This document shows positions 19,191 through 27,986 of a stretch of 64,000 bases of DNA, piece by piece. The DNA comes from Pseudooceanicola spongiae. GTDB taxonomy: Bacteria; Pseudomonadota; Alphaproteobacteria; Rhodobacterales; Rhodobacteraceae. The stretch lies in assembly GCF_014899185.1 (NCBI RefSeq), contig NZ_CP045201.1, forward strand, positions 1,596,501 to 1,660,500, read 5' to 3'. Numbering within the stretch: position 1 is the first letter of the stretch; each line of letters opens with the position of its first letter. Both the position numbers and the translations under genes were made by a program. The notes beneath the pieces are model-generated. The model was given only the letters and a program-made list of their open reading frames with translations, made no database searches and was not told where the DNA came from.

Positions 19191-20288
19191 CTAGAACAGC
19201 CCCGTTGCAATCATCCGCCGCGCCAGATCCGCATAGGCTTGGGCCTGTGCGCCCTCGCCCGCCGCAATCGGCGTGCCGCCGTCGCCGGCCAGCCGGGTGT
19301 CGAGGTCGAGCGGCAGGGTGCCAAGCAGAGGCACGCCCGTCTTCTCGGCCTCGGCCGCAACGCCGCCCTGACCGAAGGGATGCGATTCGCCGCCGCAATG
19401 GGGGCAGATGAAGGTCGACATGTTCTCGATCAGCCCAAGGATCGGCGTCTTGAGGGTATGGAACATGTCGATGGCCTTGCGCGCATCGATCAGCGCCACG
19501 TCCTGAGGGGTCGAGACGATGATGGCGCCGCTCACCTCGGCCCGCTGGCACAATGTCAGCTGCACATCACCGGTGCCGGGAGGCAGATCGACCAGCAGCA
19601 CGTCAAGCTCGCCCCAGTTCACCTGGCCGATCATCTGCTGCACGGCCCCCATCAGCATCGGCCCACGCCAGACGACGGCCTTGCCCTCGTCCATCATCAG
19701 GCCAATCGACATCATGGTGACGCCGTGCAGATGCAAAGGCTCGATCACCTTGCCGTCGGCAGAGGCGGCGCGCTTGGTCGCCCCCATCATGCGCGGCTGC
19801 GAGGGGCCATAGATATCGGCGTCCAGCAGACCGACCCGCCGCCCCTGCCGGGCCAGCGCCACGGCGAGGTTGGAGGAGACGGTCGACTTGCCAACGCCGC
19901 CCTTGCCCGAACCGATGGCAATGATGTGCTTGATGCCCGCGGGCTTGAGCGGCGCGGTCTGTGGCTTGGGATGACCGCCGATCTTGAGGCTGGGCGGCTG
20001 CTCCGAGGGCGCGGGCGGCGCGGCGGGCGCTTTCTGCGACGGTCCGTGCGCGGTCAGAATTGCGCTGGCACGGGCCACGCCGGGCAGTGCGGCCACGAGG
20101 TTTTCCGCGGCGGCACGGATGGCATCCATCTTGCGCGCCGTCTCTGGATCGGGCGCCTCAATGACAAAGCGCACCGTGTCACCCTCGACCGTCAGCGCGC
20201 GGATCATGTCGCGCGAGACGAGATTGCCGCCGTCCGGCAGAGAAAGACGTTCGAGTTCGATTAAAATTTCATCACGTGTGACGGGCAA
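19191..20288 (-). CDS. mrp: Mrp/ApbC-type P-loop iron-sulfur cluster carrier
   Basis: Cytoplasmic ATPase of the Mrp/NBP35 family that transfers Fe-S clusters to apoproteins. An N-terminal MIP18/DUF59-like domain (residues ~1-85) precedes a linker rich in Pro and Ala and the ATPase domain with the deviant Walker [12 protein letters not shown], and the cluster-binding CPHCGG (two cysteines). The TTG at 20288 ([15 protein letters not shown]) has a strong AAGGAG 7 bases upstream and is preferred over an ATG at 20315. The protein is about 365 residues. Confidence 0.92.
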   Translation of the reverse strand: MPVTRDEILIELERLSLPDGGNLVSRDMIRALTVEGDTVRFVIEAPDPETARKMDAIRAAAENLVAALPGVARASAILTAHGPSQKAPAAPPAPSEQPPSLKIGGHPKPQTAPLKPAGIKHIIAIGSGKGGVGKSTVSSNLAVALARQGRRVGLLDADIYGPSQPRMMGATKRAASADGKVIEPLHLHGVTMMSIGLMMDEGKAVVWRGPMLMGAVQQMIGQVNWGELDVLLVDLPPGTGDVQLTLCQRAEVSGAIIVSTPQDVALIDARKAIDMFHTLKTPILGLIENMSTFICPHCGGESHPFGQGGVAAEAEKTGVPLLGTLPLDLDTRLAGDGGTPIAAGEGAQAQAYADLARRMIATGLF

Positions 20289-20590
20289 GGCAGTCTCCTT
20301 CAGTATGCCCTGCATAGGTGCGTATTTTGAACGGCGCAGCAAGGGCAGCGGGCTGTTTTCACCCATTTCCCCCGCTCACAGGACGTTTGAACGCATATGA
20401 CCCGGGGTTGTCATGGTTTCGTTAACTTTAGGTCAATGCTTCTTATGCACTTTCTGCATAGCGGCGTTGAGCAACCGGCCATTGTGCAAGCGCAGCAAAA
20501 CAGTAAATTGGGTTCAACAGCGACGGGCTTGAACGAAACGACACCGCAAGCCGCCGCCCCCGAAGTTACGAGACGAAAGGTTTTAGTAAG
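20289..20590 (+). other. Upstream region and leader of the DUF1127 gene
   Basis: About 300 bases between the divergent mrp and DUF1127 starts. It contains two inverted repeats on the path to the small gene: TATGCA-n5-TGCATA (20444-20460) and GTTCAA-n11-TTGAAC (20512-20534). In R. sphaeroides the equivalent gene is driven by heat-shock sigma factors RpoHI/RpoHII. I could not identify an unambiguous RpoH-type promoter by eye; CTTGAA at 20528-20533 matches a -35 box but lacks a clear -10. Confidence 0.35.
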
Positions 20591-20821
20591 ATGGCAATGG
20601 TATCAGACATTCACGGCAAATCCGCAGCTGGCCGCGCACAAGGCAACCTGGTCTCCCGTTTGATCAGCGCAGTGACCGAGCGTCAGTCCCGCTTCTGGAC
20701 ATACCGCAATTGCGTCAACGAACTGTCGGCCCTGAGCAACCGCGAACTGCGTGACCTCGGCCTGCACCGTTCGCAGATCCGCTCGATTGCTTACGAAGAA
20801 GCCTACCGCAAAGCGGCATAA
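20591..20821 (+). CDS. ccaF1: Small DUF1127 protein, CcaF1-like RNA-binding protein
   Basis: A 76-residue basic protein. The C-terminal half is the DUF1127 domain (WTYRNCVNELSALSNRELRDLGLHRSQI). In R. sphaeroides the gene in this position, CcaF1, encodes an RNA-binding protein co-transcribed with the downstream CcsR sRNAs and needed for their maturation and RNA turnover. Here, too, the gene is directly followed, 16 bases past the stop, by an array of CCUCCUCCC hairpins with a single terminator at the end, so one transcript is likely. The ATG at 20591 is chosen; a second ATG at 20597 is possible. Confidence 0.88.
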   Translation: MAMVSDIHGKSAAGRAQGNLVSRLISAVTERQSRFWTYRNCVNELSALSNRELRDLGLHRSQIRSIAYEEAYRKAA

Positions 20822-20837
20822 GTTTTCCGAGATCAGC

Positions 20838-20905
20838 GGCCCTCTCCTCCTCCCTGGGCCACTGAAACCAGCGGCGATATCTCTCCTCCTCCCTGATATC
20901 GCCGC
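20838..20905 (+). ncRNA. Cuckoo/CcsR-like RNA unit 1 (two CCUCCUCCC hairpins)
   Basis: Hairpin 1 has a short GGCCC/GGGCC stem (20838-20860) with loop motif CCTCCTCCC at 20846-20854. Hairpin 2 has a perfect 11-bp stem, GCGGCGATATC (20871-20881) with GATATCGCCGC (20895-20905), and the motif at 20885-20893. They are 10 bases apart. A small extra hairpin CGAAGC-n8-GCTTCG follows at 20915-20934. This unit corresponds in layout to unit 3 (hairpins 5 and 6), including the start of the following spacer. Confidence 0.82.
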
Positions 20906-20942
20906 ACCTATCCCCGAAGCAGGGTGACGCTTCGCAAGAATT

Positions 20943-21015
20943 CGCGGCTCTCTCCTCCTCCCTGGGCCGCGATGCCAAGACCGACCGAGCCTCTCCTCCT
21001 CCCTGGCTCGGTCGG
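20943..21015 (+). ncRNA. Cuckoo/CcsR-like RNA unit 2 (two CCUCCUCCC hairpins)
   Basis: Hairpin 3 pairs CGCGGCTC (20943-20950) with GGGCCGCG (20964-20971), one U-G pair, motif at 20954-20962. Hairpin 4 is a perfect 11-bp stem, CCGACCGAGCC (20981-20991) with GGCTCGGTCGG (21005-21015), motif at 20995-21003. The 9-base link and the weak-then-strong stem order match the other units. Confidence 0.82.
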
Positions 21016-21031
21016 GCACTGGCAAACAGAT

Positions 21032-21103
21032 CGGTCGCCCCTCCTCCTCCCTGGGCGATCGTGACACACCGGTGATGCCTCTCCTCCTCCCTGGCATCAC
21101 CGG
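21032..21103 (+). ncRNA. Cuckoo/CcsR-like RNA unit 3 (two CCUCCUCCC hairpins)
   Basis: Hairpin 5 pairs CGGTCGCCC (21032-21040) with GGGCGATCG (21053-21061), motif at 21043-21051. Hairpin 6 is a perfect 11-bp stem, CCGGTGATGCC (21069-21079) with GGCATCACCGG (21093-21103), motif at 21083-21091. A small hairpin CGGAGC-n8-GCTCCG follows at 21113-21132, matching the one after unit 1 but with a swapped A-U to G-C pair. Confidence 0.82.
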
Positions 21104-21141
21104 CCCCATCCCCGGAGCAGGGTTACGCTCCGCAAAGAATT

Positions 21142-21214
21142 CGCGGCTCTATCCTCCTCCCGGAGCCGTGATGCCAAGACCGACCGAGCCTCTCCTCCTC
21201 CCTGGCTCGGTCGG
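21142..21214 (+). ncRNA. Cuckoo/CcsR-like RNA unit 4, duplicate of unit 2
   Basis: Hairpin 7 pairs CGCGGCTC (21142-21149) with GAGCCGTG (21163-21170), motif at 21153-21161. Hairpin 8 (21180-21190 with 21204-21214) is identical in sequence to hairpin 4, motif at 21194-21202. Relative to hairpin 3, the 3' arm of hairpin 7 has changes that keep every pair possible (U-G to U-A, G-C to G-U). Confidence 0.82.
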
Positions 21215-21230
21215 ACTTTCGGCAAGAGAT

Positions 21231-21309
21231 CGATCGCCCCTCCTCCTCCCTGGGTGATCGTAAAATGAACCGCGGTGCCTCTCCTCCTCCCTGGCATCGC
21301 GGTTTTTTT
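21231..21309 (+). ncRNA. Cuckoo/CcsR-like RNA unit 5, terminal unit
   Basis: Hairpin 9 pairs CGATCGCCC (21231-21239) with GGGTGATCG (21252-21260), motif at 21242-21250. Hairpin 10 has a 12-bp stem (21268-21279 with 21293-21304, one G-U), motif at 21283-21291, and runs into seven T, so the last anti-Shine-Dalgarno hairpin is also the transcription terminator. It duplicates unit 3. Confidence 0.82.
21268..21309 (+). terminator. Intrinsic terminator of the DUF1127-hairpin array transcript
   Basis: A 12-bp stem (AACCGCGGTGCC with GGCATCGCGGTT) closed by the CCTCCTCCC loop and followed by seven consecutive T (21303-21309). It is the only element in the array with a T-run, which supports one long precursor for all five units. 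Confidence 0.85.
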
Positions 21310-21367
21310 ATTTTCAGATCATGAATATAGGGCTCTGCCCTCTGGCGCCTGCGGCGCCATTCACCTG

Positions 21368-21467
21368 AAGTATTTTCGGCAAGATGACAGGCGAGCCTCG
21401 CTCTGTATCATCTTGCCAGAAATACTTTGGGGGAGGCGCGCGCAAGCGCGGCGGGGGCAAAGCCCCC
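21368..21467. repeat. REP-like inverted repeat plus GC hairpin between array and uvrD
   Basis: Two 20-base arms (21368-21387 and 21408-21427; AAGTATTTTCGGCAAGATGA versus its near complement, 2 mismatches) flank a 20-base centre. They are followed by GGGGGC-AAA-GCCCCC at 21453-21467. Elements of this look are common between convergent genes in Rhodobacteraceae. It lies between the end of the array and the end of uvrD, so it may serve as a two-way 3' end. Confidence 0.6.
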
Positions 21468-21517
21468 CTTGCCGGCCTTTGGTATTTTTCAACGGACGGA
21501 ACGGCACTGCAAACTGT

Positions 21518-23941
21518 TCAGAACGGAACATCTTCGCCGCTGGAGATGAACTTGGCCACGACCTTTTTCATCCCGGCTTTTTCAAAATTCACCTCGAGCT
21601 TGTCGCCCTCAATCGCAACAATATCGCCATAGCCGAACTTCTGGTGGAAGACGCGCTCTCCCACCGTGTGAGAGCTGCTGGCGCTCAAATCCAATATTGT
21701 GCTGCGGGTTTCGCGCGGCTGGGTGACCGGGCGGTGATTGGCCCGCGCCTGAAGACGTTTCCAGCCCGGCGAATTGTATCCGTCTGCTGCAGCGACCTTC
21801 GCGTCGATGGTGTTGGCGGGGGCCGCTGCCGCGCCGAATCCGCCACCATAGAGTCCGGGAGGCGTCAGAACGTCGACGTTTGCGTCCGGAAGTTCATCGA
21901 TAAAGCGGGAGGGAAGCGCACTTTGCCACTGGCCAAAGACGCGGCGGTTGCCTGCGAAGGAGATCGTGCAGACCTTTTCAGCCCTTGTGATCCCGACGTA
22001 GGCGAGGCGGCGTTCTTCTTCGAGGCCTTTTTGCCCCGATTCGTCCATGCTCCGCTGGCTGGGGAACAGGCCGTCTTCCCATCCCGGCAGGAAGACGACT
22101 GGGAATTCCAGGCCTTTGGCGCCGTGGAGGGTCATGATCGAGACCTTTTCGCCCTCCTGCTCGCTCTCATTGTCCATGATCAGGCTGACGTGTTCGAGGA
22201 ATCCTTGCAGGTTCTCGAAGCTTTCCAGCGCTTTCACCAGTTCCTTGAGGTTTTCGAGGCGCCCCGGCCCCTCTGGGGTCTTGTCGTTTTGCCACATCGA
22301 GGTGTAGCCGGATTCGTCCAGCATGATTTCGGCCAGCTCGACATGCCCCATGGGAGCGCGGGGGCGATCTTCGTCGAGAATGACCGCCTCTCCGTCCTCG
22401 ATGAGGCTTCCGGGGGTGTGCAGGCGCGCGATCTCGTGCCAGCGGTCCATCTGTTCGACGAACCGGGCCAGCAGACCGGCCGCCTTGCCGCCAAGTCCCT
22501 TGTCCTGCAGCAATATCCGCGCGCCATCGAGCAGCGAGACGCCGTTTTCGCGCGCCGTCATCTGGATTTTCTGTTGGGCTTTGTCCCCGAGGCCGCGTTT
22601 GGGCGTGTTGACGATGCGTTCGAACGCCAGATCGTCGGCGGGCGAGACGGCGAGGCGGAAATAGGCCATGGCATCGCGAATCTCGAGCCGTTCGTAAAAG
22701 CGCGGGCCGCCGATGACGCGGTAGGGCAGACCGATCGTGAGGAATCGGTCCTCGAAGGCGCGCATCTGGTGCGAGGCGCGGACAAGAATCGCCATGTCGT
22801 CGAGGGAAAAAGGCTCCATCCCGCGGGTGCCGCGCTGCATCGCCTCGATATCGTCGCCGACCCAGCGGGCCTCTTCGTCGCCGTCCCAATGGCCGATCAG
22901 GCGGACTTTTTCGCCGTCTTTCGCCTCGGTCCACAGATCCTTGCCCAAGCGCGATTCGTTGCCGGCGATGACGGAGGACGCGGCGGCGAGGATATGCGGC
23001 GTGGAGCGGTAGTTCTGCTCCAGCCGGACCACCTTGGCGCCGGGAAAATCCTTCTCGAACCGCAGGATGTTGCCAACTTCGGCACCGCGCCAGCCATAGA
23101 TCGACTGGTCATCGTCGCCAACGCAGCAAATATTCTTGTGCGCGCCTGCCAGAAGCCGCAGCCAGAGGTACTGGGCGACGTTGGTATCCTGATATTCGTC
23201 GACGAGGATGTATTTGAACCAGCGCTGGTATTGCTGAAGCACGTCCTCATGCGTCTGGAAGATCGTCACGACATGCAGCAGCAGGTCGCCGAAATCGACG
23301 GCATTCAGCTCCAGCAGGCGGCGCTGGTATTGGTCGTAGAGCTCGGTACCACGGTTGTTGAAGGCCGAGGCCTCGGAAGCGGGGACTTTCGACGGTATCC
23401 AGGCGCGGTTTTTCCAGCTGTCGATGACCCCGGCCAGCATCCGGGCAGGCCAGCGCTTGTCGTCGATATTGGTCGCAGCAAGCAGTTGTTTCATCAGGCG
23501 AATCTGGTCGTCGGTGTCGAGGATGGTGAAGTTGGACTTCAGCCCGACCAGCTCGGCGTGGCGGCGCAGCAGCTTGACGCAGATCGAGTGGAAAGTGCCG
23601 AGCCAGGGCATGCCCTCGACCCCCTCGCCCAGCATCCGGCCCATGCGCAACTTCATCTCGCGCGCGGCCTTGTTGGTGAAGGTCACCGAGAGAATCTCGT
23701 TCGGGCGGGCGCGGCCCGTCGTCAGCAAGTGCACCATGCGCGAGGTCAGCGCCTTGGTCTTGCCGGTGCCCGCGCCTGCGAGCATCAGAACGGGGCCATC
23801 CAGCGCCTCGACCGCCTCGCGCTGCGCGGGGTTGAGATCGTCCAGATAGGGGGTGGCGGGGTGAACGCGCGCCATCGCCCGCTGGGACAGCGGGACAGTG
23901 GCGGCGGCCTCGAAGGCATCATCTTCGGAATAAGAGCTCAT
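21518..23941 (-). CDS. uvrD: UvrD/PcrA-type ATP-dependent 3'-5' DNA helicase
   Basis: Superfamily 1A helicase used in nucleotide-excision and mismatch repair and in removing stalled complexes. The 807-residue protein shows Walker A GAGTGKT, motif II DEYQDTN, motif III GDDDQSIYGWRGA, motif IV QNYRSTPHIL, motif V TLHGAKGLEFPVVFLPG and motif VI VGITRAEK. The C-terminal ~100 residues end in a Tudor-like segment (VFHQKFGYGDIVAIEGDKLEVNFEKAG) typical of PcrA/UvrD. It is monocistronic and convergent with the hairpin array. Confidence 0.93.
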   Translation of the reverse strand: MSSYSEDDAFEAAATVPLSQRAMARVHPATPYLDDLNPAQREAVEALDGPVLMLAGAGTGKTKALTSRMVHLLTTGRARPNEILSVTFTNKAAREMKLRMGRMLGEGVEGMPWLGTFHSICVKLLRRHAELVGLKSNFTILDTDDQIRLMKQLLAATNIDDKRWPARMLAGVIDSWKNRAWIPSKVPASEASAFNNRGTELYDQYQRRLLELNAVDFGDLLLHVVTIFQTHEDVLQQYQRWFKYILVDEYQDTNVAQYLWLRLLAGAHKNICCVGDDDQSIYGWRGAEVGNILRFEKDFPGAKVVRLEQNYRSTPHILAAASSVIAGNESRLGKDLWTEAKDGEKVRLIGHWDGDEEARWVGDDIEAMQRGTRGMEPFSLDDMAILVRASHQMRAFEDRFLTIGLPYRVIGGPRFYERLEIRDAMAYFRLAVSPADDLAFERIVNTPKRGLGDKAQQKIQMTARENGVSLLDGARILLQDKGLGGKAAGLLARFVEQMDRWHEIARLHTPGSLIEDGEAVILDEDRPRAPMGHVELAEIMLDESGYTSMWQNDKTPEGPGRLENLKELVKALESFENLQGFLEHVSLIMDNESEQEGEKVSIMTLHGAKGLEFPVVFLPGWEDGLFPSQRSMDESGQKGLEEERRLAYVGITRAEKVCTISFAGNRRVFGQWQSALPSRFIDELPDANVDVLTPPGLYGGGFGAAAAPANTIDAKVAAADGYNSPGWKRLQARANHRPVTQPRETRSTILDLSASSSHTVGERVFHQKFGYGDIVAIEGDKLEVNFEKAGMKKVVAKFISSGEDVPF

Positions 23942-24390
23942 GTGGCTAATCTACATGGCGCGCGGCGTAAGGGAAAGTCCCTCATGTTCCCGACTTGTTC
24001 ACAAGTGTGCCAATCTTTGCCTGAGTGCTTGAAATGCGGCGGGTGTCGGGGGTGAATTTGGGGTTATTTGCGAGATGGCGCGCGGTATTGTCCATTTCAA
24101 ATTCGCTTGCATACGTATGGTTTTGAAAGTGGTTGTCATTGTCTATTACTGTTTGATGCGATGCGGCAGAACGGCAGGCCAGATTTGAAATGATCCCCAA
24201 TATTTTCGGAAAAATGTGATCTTTTACATAGAGTTATATTAATCCCCTATGGCCGCCATTGGGGCCTCCGAAGGATGCCTGTTAAACAGCAACATGGGCA
24301 GGTTGCTAGTGACCAATTGCAAATGCCCCCTTGCGCTGCGTTGCGGCATATCGTTTGATTTGACATCATCCTGACGCATATGAGGTTTTA
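23942..24390. other. Divergent promoter region between uvrD and pyc
   Basis: About 450 bases, clearly AT-richer from 24100 to 24240 than its surroundings. It contains a 10-bp palindrome CATACGTATG (24110-24119) and an A/T-rich tract before pyc. No gene is evident. Promoters for both neighbours are expected, but I could not assign boxes with confidence. Confidence 0.4.
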
Positions 24391-27300
24391 ATGTCCGACT
24401 TTCGCAAGATCCTCATCGCCAACCGTGGCGAAATCGCGATCCGCATCATGCGTGCCGCCAACGAGATGGGCAAGAAGACCGTCGCGGTCTATGCGGAGGA
24501 GGACAAGCTGAGCCTGCACCGGTTCAAATCGGACGAGGCGTATCGCATCGGCGAGGGCATGGGGCCGGTCGCGGCCTACCTCTCGATCCCCGAGATCATT
24601 CGCGTCGCCAAGATGTGCGGCGCCGATGCGATCCATCCGGGCTATGGCTTGCTGTCGGAAAATCCTGATTTCGTCGATGCTTGCGATGCGGCCGGGATCA
24701 CCTTCATCGGCCCCAAGGCGATCACCATGCGCCAGCTTGGCGACAAGGCCAGTGCGCGCCGCGTCGCGGTCGAGGCCGGGGTGCCGGTGATCCCCGCGAC
24801 CGAAGTACTGGGCGATGACATGGAGGCGATCAAGAAAGAGGCGGGCGAGGTCGGCTATCCGCTGATGCTCAAGGCCAGCTGGGGTGGCGGCGGGCGTGGC
24901 ATGCGCCCGATCAATAACGAGAAGGAGCTGCCCGAGAAGGTGCTGGAGGGCCGCCGCGAGGCTGAGGCCGCCTTTGGCAATGGCGAGGGGTATCTGGAGA
25001 AGATGATCATGCGCGCCCGCCACGTCGAAGTGCAGATCTTGGGCGATTCTCATGGCAATATCTATCACCTGTTCGAGCGGGATTGCTCGGTCCAGCGGCG
25101 CAATCAGAAGGTGGTGGAGCGCGCCCCTGCCCCCTACCTGACCCCCGAACAGCGCGCCGAGGTCTGCGAGCTGGGGCGCAAGATCTGCCAGCATGTGAAC
25201 TATGAATGCGCCGGCACGGTCGAATTCCTGATGGATATGGACAACCAGCAGTTCTACTTCATCGAAGTGAACCCGCGCGTGCAGGTCGAGCACACCGTCA
25301 CCGAAGAGGTGACCGGCATCGACATCGTGCAGGCTCAGATCCTGATTGCCGAGGGCAAGACGCTGGCCGAGGCGACGGGCAAGGCGTCTCAGGGCGATAT
25401 CCATCTGAATGGCCATGCTCTGCAGACCCGGATCACCACGGAAGATCCGCAGAACAACTTCATCCCCGACTATGGCCGGATCACCGCCTATCGCACCGCG
25501 ACCGGCATGGGGATTCGTCTCGACGGGGGCACGGCCTATGCGGGCGGGGTGATCACGCGGTACTACGATTCGCTGTTGGTGAAGGTGACGGCCAAGGCGC
25601 AGACGCCGGAAAAGGCGATTGCGCGGATGGACCGGGCGCTGCGGGAGTTCAGGATTCGCGGTGTCTCGACCAATATCGCCTTCGTGCAGAACCTGCTGAA
25701 GCACCCGACCTTCCTGTCGAATGAATATACCACCAAGTTTATCGACACGACGCCGGACCTGTTCGATTTCGCCGTGACGCAGGACCGAGGCACCAAGGTG
25801 CTGACCTATATCGCCGATATCACCGTCAACGGCCATCCGGAGACGACGGGGCGTGCGACGCTGGCCGAGGGCTTCAAGATGCCCAAGCCGCCGACCCCGC
25901 GTGGTGACGCGCCCGCGGGCACCCGGACGCTGCTGGATGAAAAGGGCCCCAAGGCGGTTGCCGACTGGATGCTGGCGCAGAAACAGCTGCTGATCACCGA
26001 TACAACGATGCGCGACGGGCACCAGAGCTTGCTGGCAACGCGGATGCGCTCGATCGACATGATCACCGCCGCGCCGTCCTACGCCGCCAACCTGCCGGAA
26101 CTTTTCAGCCTTGAGTGCTGGGGTGGTGCGACGTTTGACGTGGCCTTCCGGTTCCTGCAGGAAGACCCGTGGCAGCGGCTGCGCGATATCCGCGCCGCCT
26201 GCCCCAATATCCTGACGCAGATGCTGCTGAGGGGCTCCAACGGCGTCGGCTACACCAACTATCCCGACAACGCTGTGCAGGCGTTTGTGAAACAGGCGGC
26301 AGAGACGGGGATGGACGTGTTCCGCGTGTTCGATTCGCTGAACTGGGTCGAGAACATGCGCGTCGCGATGGATGCGGTCGTCGAGACCGGCAAGATCTGT
26401 GAAGGCGCGGTGTGCTATACCGGCGATATCCTGAACCCGGATCGCGCCAAGTACGACCTGAAATACTACGTCGCCATGGCGAAGGAGCTGGAGGCGGCGG
26501 GGGCGCATATCCTCGGGCTGAAGGACATGGCCGGGCTGTTGAAGCCCGCCGCCGCGCGGGTGCTGATCAAGGCCCTGAAGGAAGAGATCGGCATTCCGAT
26601 TCACTTCCACACCCATGACACCAGTGGCATTGCCGGGGCCAGCATTCTGGCGGCGGCTGAGATGGGCGTCGATGCCGCCGATTGCGCGATGGATGCGCTG
26701 TCGGGGAACACCTCGCAACCCACCATGGGCTCGATCGTCGAGGCGCTGGCCCATACCGAGCGCGACACCGGCCTCGACATCGAGGAAATCCGCCAGATGT
26801 CGGATTACTGGGAGGCCGTGCGCGGGCAGTACATCGCGTTCGAGAGCGGGATGCAGGCTCCTGCCTCCGAGGTCTATCTGCACGAGATGCCCGGTGGCCA
26901 GTTCACCAACCTCAAGGCGCAGGCGCGCTCGATGGGGCTGGAGGAACGCTGGCACGAGGTGGCGCATACCTACGCGCAGGTGAACCAGATGTTCGGCGAT
27001 ATCGTGAAGGTGACGCCGTCGTCCAAGGTCGTCGGGGACATGGCGCTGATGATGGTCAGCCAGGGCCTGAGCCGGGAGCAGGTCGAAGACCCGGCCCGCG
27101 ACATCTCGTTCCCAGACTCGGTCATCGACATGATGCGCGGCAACCTTGGCCAGCCTCCGGGGGGCTTTCCGGCGCCGCTGGTCGCCAAGATCCTGAAGGG
27201 GGATGCCCCCAACCTAGACCGCCCCGGCAAGCATCTGCCCCCGGTCGATCTGGAGGCGATGCGCCAGGAGCTGTCGGACAAGCTGGACGGCAAGGTGATC

Positions 27301-27834
27301 GATGACGAGGATCTGAACTCCTACATCATGTACCCCAAGGTCTTCACCGACTATGCCGCCCGGCACGAGATCTATGGCCCCGTGCGCGCCCTGCCGACCA
27401 AGACGTTCTTTTACGGCATGGAACAGGGCGAACAGATCAGTGCCGAGATCGACCCCGGCAAGACGCTGGAGATTCGCCTGCAGGCCGTCGCGGACACCCG
27501 CGAAGATGGCAACGTGCGGGTGTTCTTTGAGCTGAACGGCCAGCCTCGGGTGATCCGGGTGCCGGATCGTTCGGCCACCGGGACCTCTGCCGCGCGACCC
27601 AAGGCCGACCCGACCAATGCCGCCCATGTCGCGGCGCCGATGCCCGGTGTCGTGGCCTCGATTGGGGTGAGCGCGGGCAAGGAGGTCAAGGAGGGCGACC
27701 TGCTGCTGACCATCGAGGCGATGAAGATGGAAACGGGGATGCACGCCGACCGCACCGGCAAGATCAAGGCAGTACACGTCAGCCCCGGCGGGCAGATCGA
27801 CGCCAAGGATCTGCTGCTGGAATACGAAGACTAG
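24391..27834 (+). CDS. pyc: Pyruvate carboxylase, single-chain
   Basis: Biotin enzyme that makes oxaloacetate from pyruvate, bicarbonate and ATP; the main anaplerotic enzyme of many Rhodobacteraceae. At 1147 residues it has the normal fused order: biotin carboxylase (HPGYGLLSEN near residue 85; ATP loop GGGGRGM near 167), carboxyltransferase (TTMRDGHQSLLATRMR near 540), and a C-terminal biotin carrier with AMKMETG near 1110, where the lysine carries biotin. The ATG at 24391 begins MSDFRKILIANRGEIAIR, a family-typical start. It is followed by a strong terminator, so it is likely monocistronic. Confidence 0.97.
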   Translation: MSDFRKILIANRGEIAIRIMRAANEMGKKTVAVYAEEDKLSLHRFKSDEAYRIGEGMGPVAAYLSIPEIIRVAKMCGADAIHPGYGLLSENPDFVDACDAAGITFIGPKAITMRQLGDKASARRVAVEAGVPVIPATEVLGDDMEAIKKEAGEVGYPLMLKASWGGGGRGMRPINNEKELPEKVLEGRREAEAAFGNGEGYLEKMIMRARHVEVQILGDSHGNIYHLFERDCSVQRRNQKVVERAPAPYLTPEQRAEVCELGRKICQHVNYECAGTVEFLMDMDNQQFYFIEVNPRVQVEHTVTEEVTGIDIVQAQILIAEGKTLAEATGKASQGDIHLNGHALQTRITTEDPQNNFIPDYGRITAYRTATGMGIRLDGGTAYAGGVITRYYDSLLVKVTAKAQTPEKAIARMDRALREFRIRGVSTNIAFVQNLLKHPTFLSNEYTTKFIDTTPDLFDFAVTQDRGTKVLTYIADITVNGHPETTGRATLAEGFKMPKPPTPRGDAPAGTRTLLDEKGPKAVADWMLAQKQLLITDTTMRDGHQSLLATRMRSIDMITAAPSYAANLPELFSLECWGGATFDVAFRFLQEDPWQRLRDIRAACPNILTQMLLRGSNGVGYTNYPDNAVQAFVKQAAETGMDVFRVFDSLNWVENMRVAMDAVVETGKICEGAVCYTGDILNPDRAKYDLKYYVAMAKELEAAGAHILGLKDMAGLLKPAAARVLIKALKEEIGIPIHFHTHDTSGIAGASILAAAEMGVDAADCAMDALSGNTSQPTMGSIVEALAHTERDTGLDIEEIRQMSDYWEAVRGQYIAFESGMQAPASEVYLHEMPGGQFTNLKAQARSMGLEERWHEVAHTYAQVNQMFGDIVKVTPSSKVVGDMALMMVSQGLSREQVEDPARDISFPDSVIDMMRGNLGQPPGGFPAPLVAKILKGDAPNLDRPGKHLPPVDLEAMRQELSDKLDGKVIDDEDLNSYIMYPKVFTDYAARHEIYGPVRALPTKTFFYGMEQGEQISAEIDPGKTLEIRLQAVADTREDGNVRVFFELNGQPRVIRVPDRSATGTSAARPKADPTNAAHVAAPMPGVVASIGVSAGKEVKEGDLLLTIEAMKMETGMHADRTGKIKAVHVSPGGQIDAKDLLLEYED

Positions 27835-27845
27835 TCTGGCTGTAC

Positions 27846-27876
27846 GCCCCGCCGGTGGCTCCGGCGGGGCGGTTTT
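27846..27876 (+). terminator. Intrinsic terminator of pyc
   Basis: GCCCCGCCGG and CCGGCGGGGC form a 10-bp stem with a 5-base loop, followed by GGTTTT, 12 bases past the pyc stop. Confidence 0.8.
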
Positions 27877-27986
27877 CCATGCGGCACGCCGGGGCGACGC
27901 TGACGCCGCGTCGTGGAGATGTGATGGACCCCGCCGCGGAACCGGGACGTTTGGTGCACAAGAGCAACCAGATAAGAGGTTCCGCC

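Noticed and set aside
20603..21109. Minus-strand open frames over the hairpin array (Arg/Glu-rich, repeated REEE-type peptides)
   Set aside because: They are a by-product of GGGAGGAGG repeats complementary to the hairpin loops. No domain, and the plus-strand RNA structure explains the sequence.
20838..21309. CRISPR-like array
   Set aside because: The repeated part is only the 9-13-base loop; flanking arms are self-complementary and differ per unit. Spacing is irregular and there are no cas genes.
21275..24055. Long plus-strand frame antisense to uvrD
   Set aside because: All helicase motifs are on the minus strand; the antisense frame has no domain.
24388..26967. Long minus-strand frame antisense to pyc
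   Set aside because: Codon-bias shadow of the pyruvate carboxylase gene.
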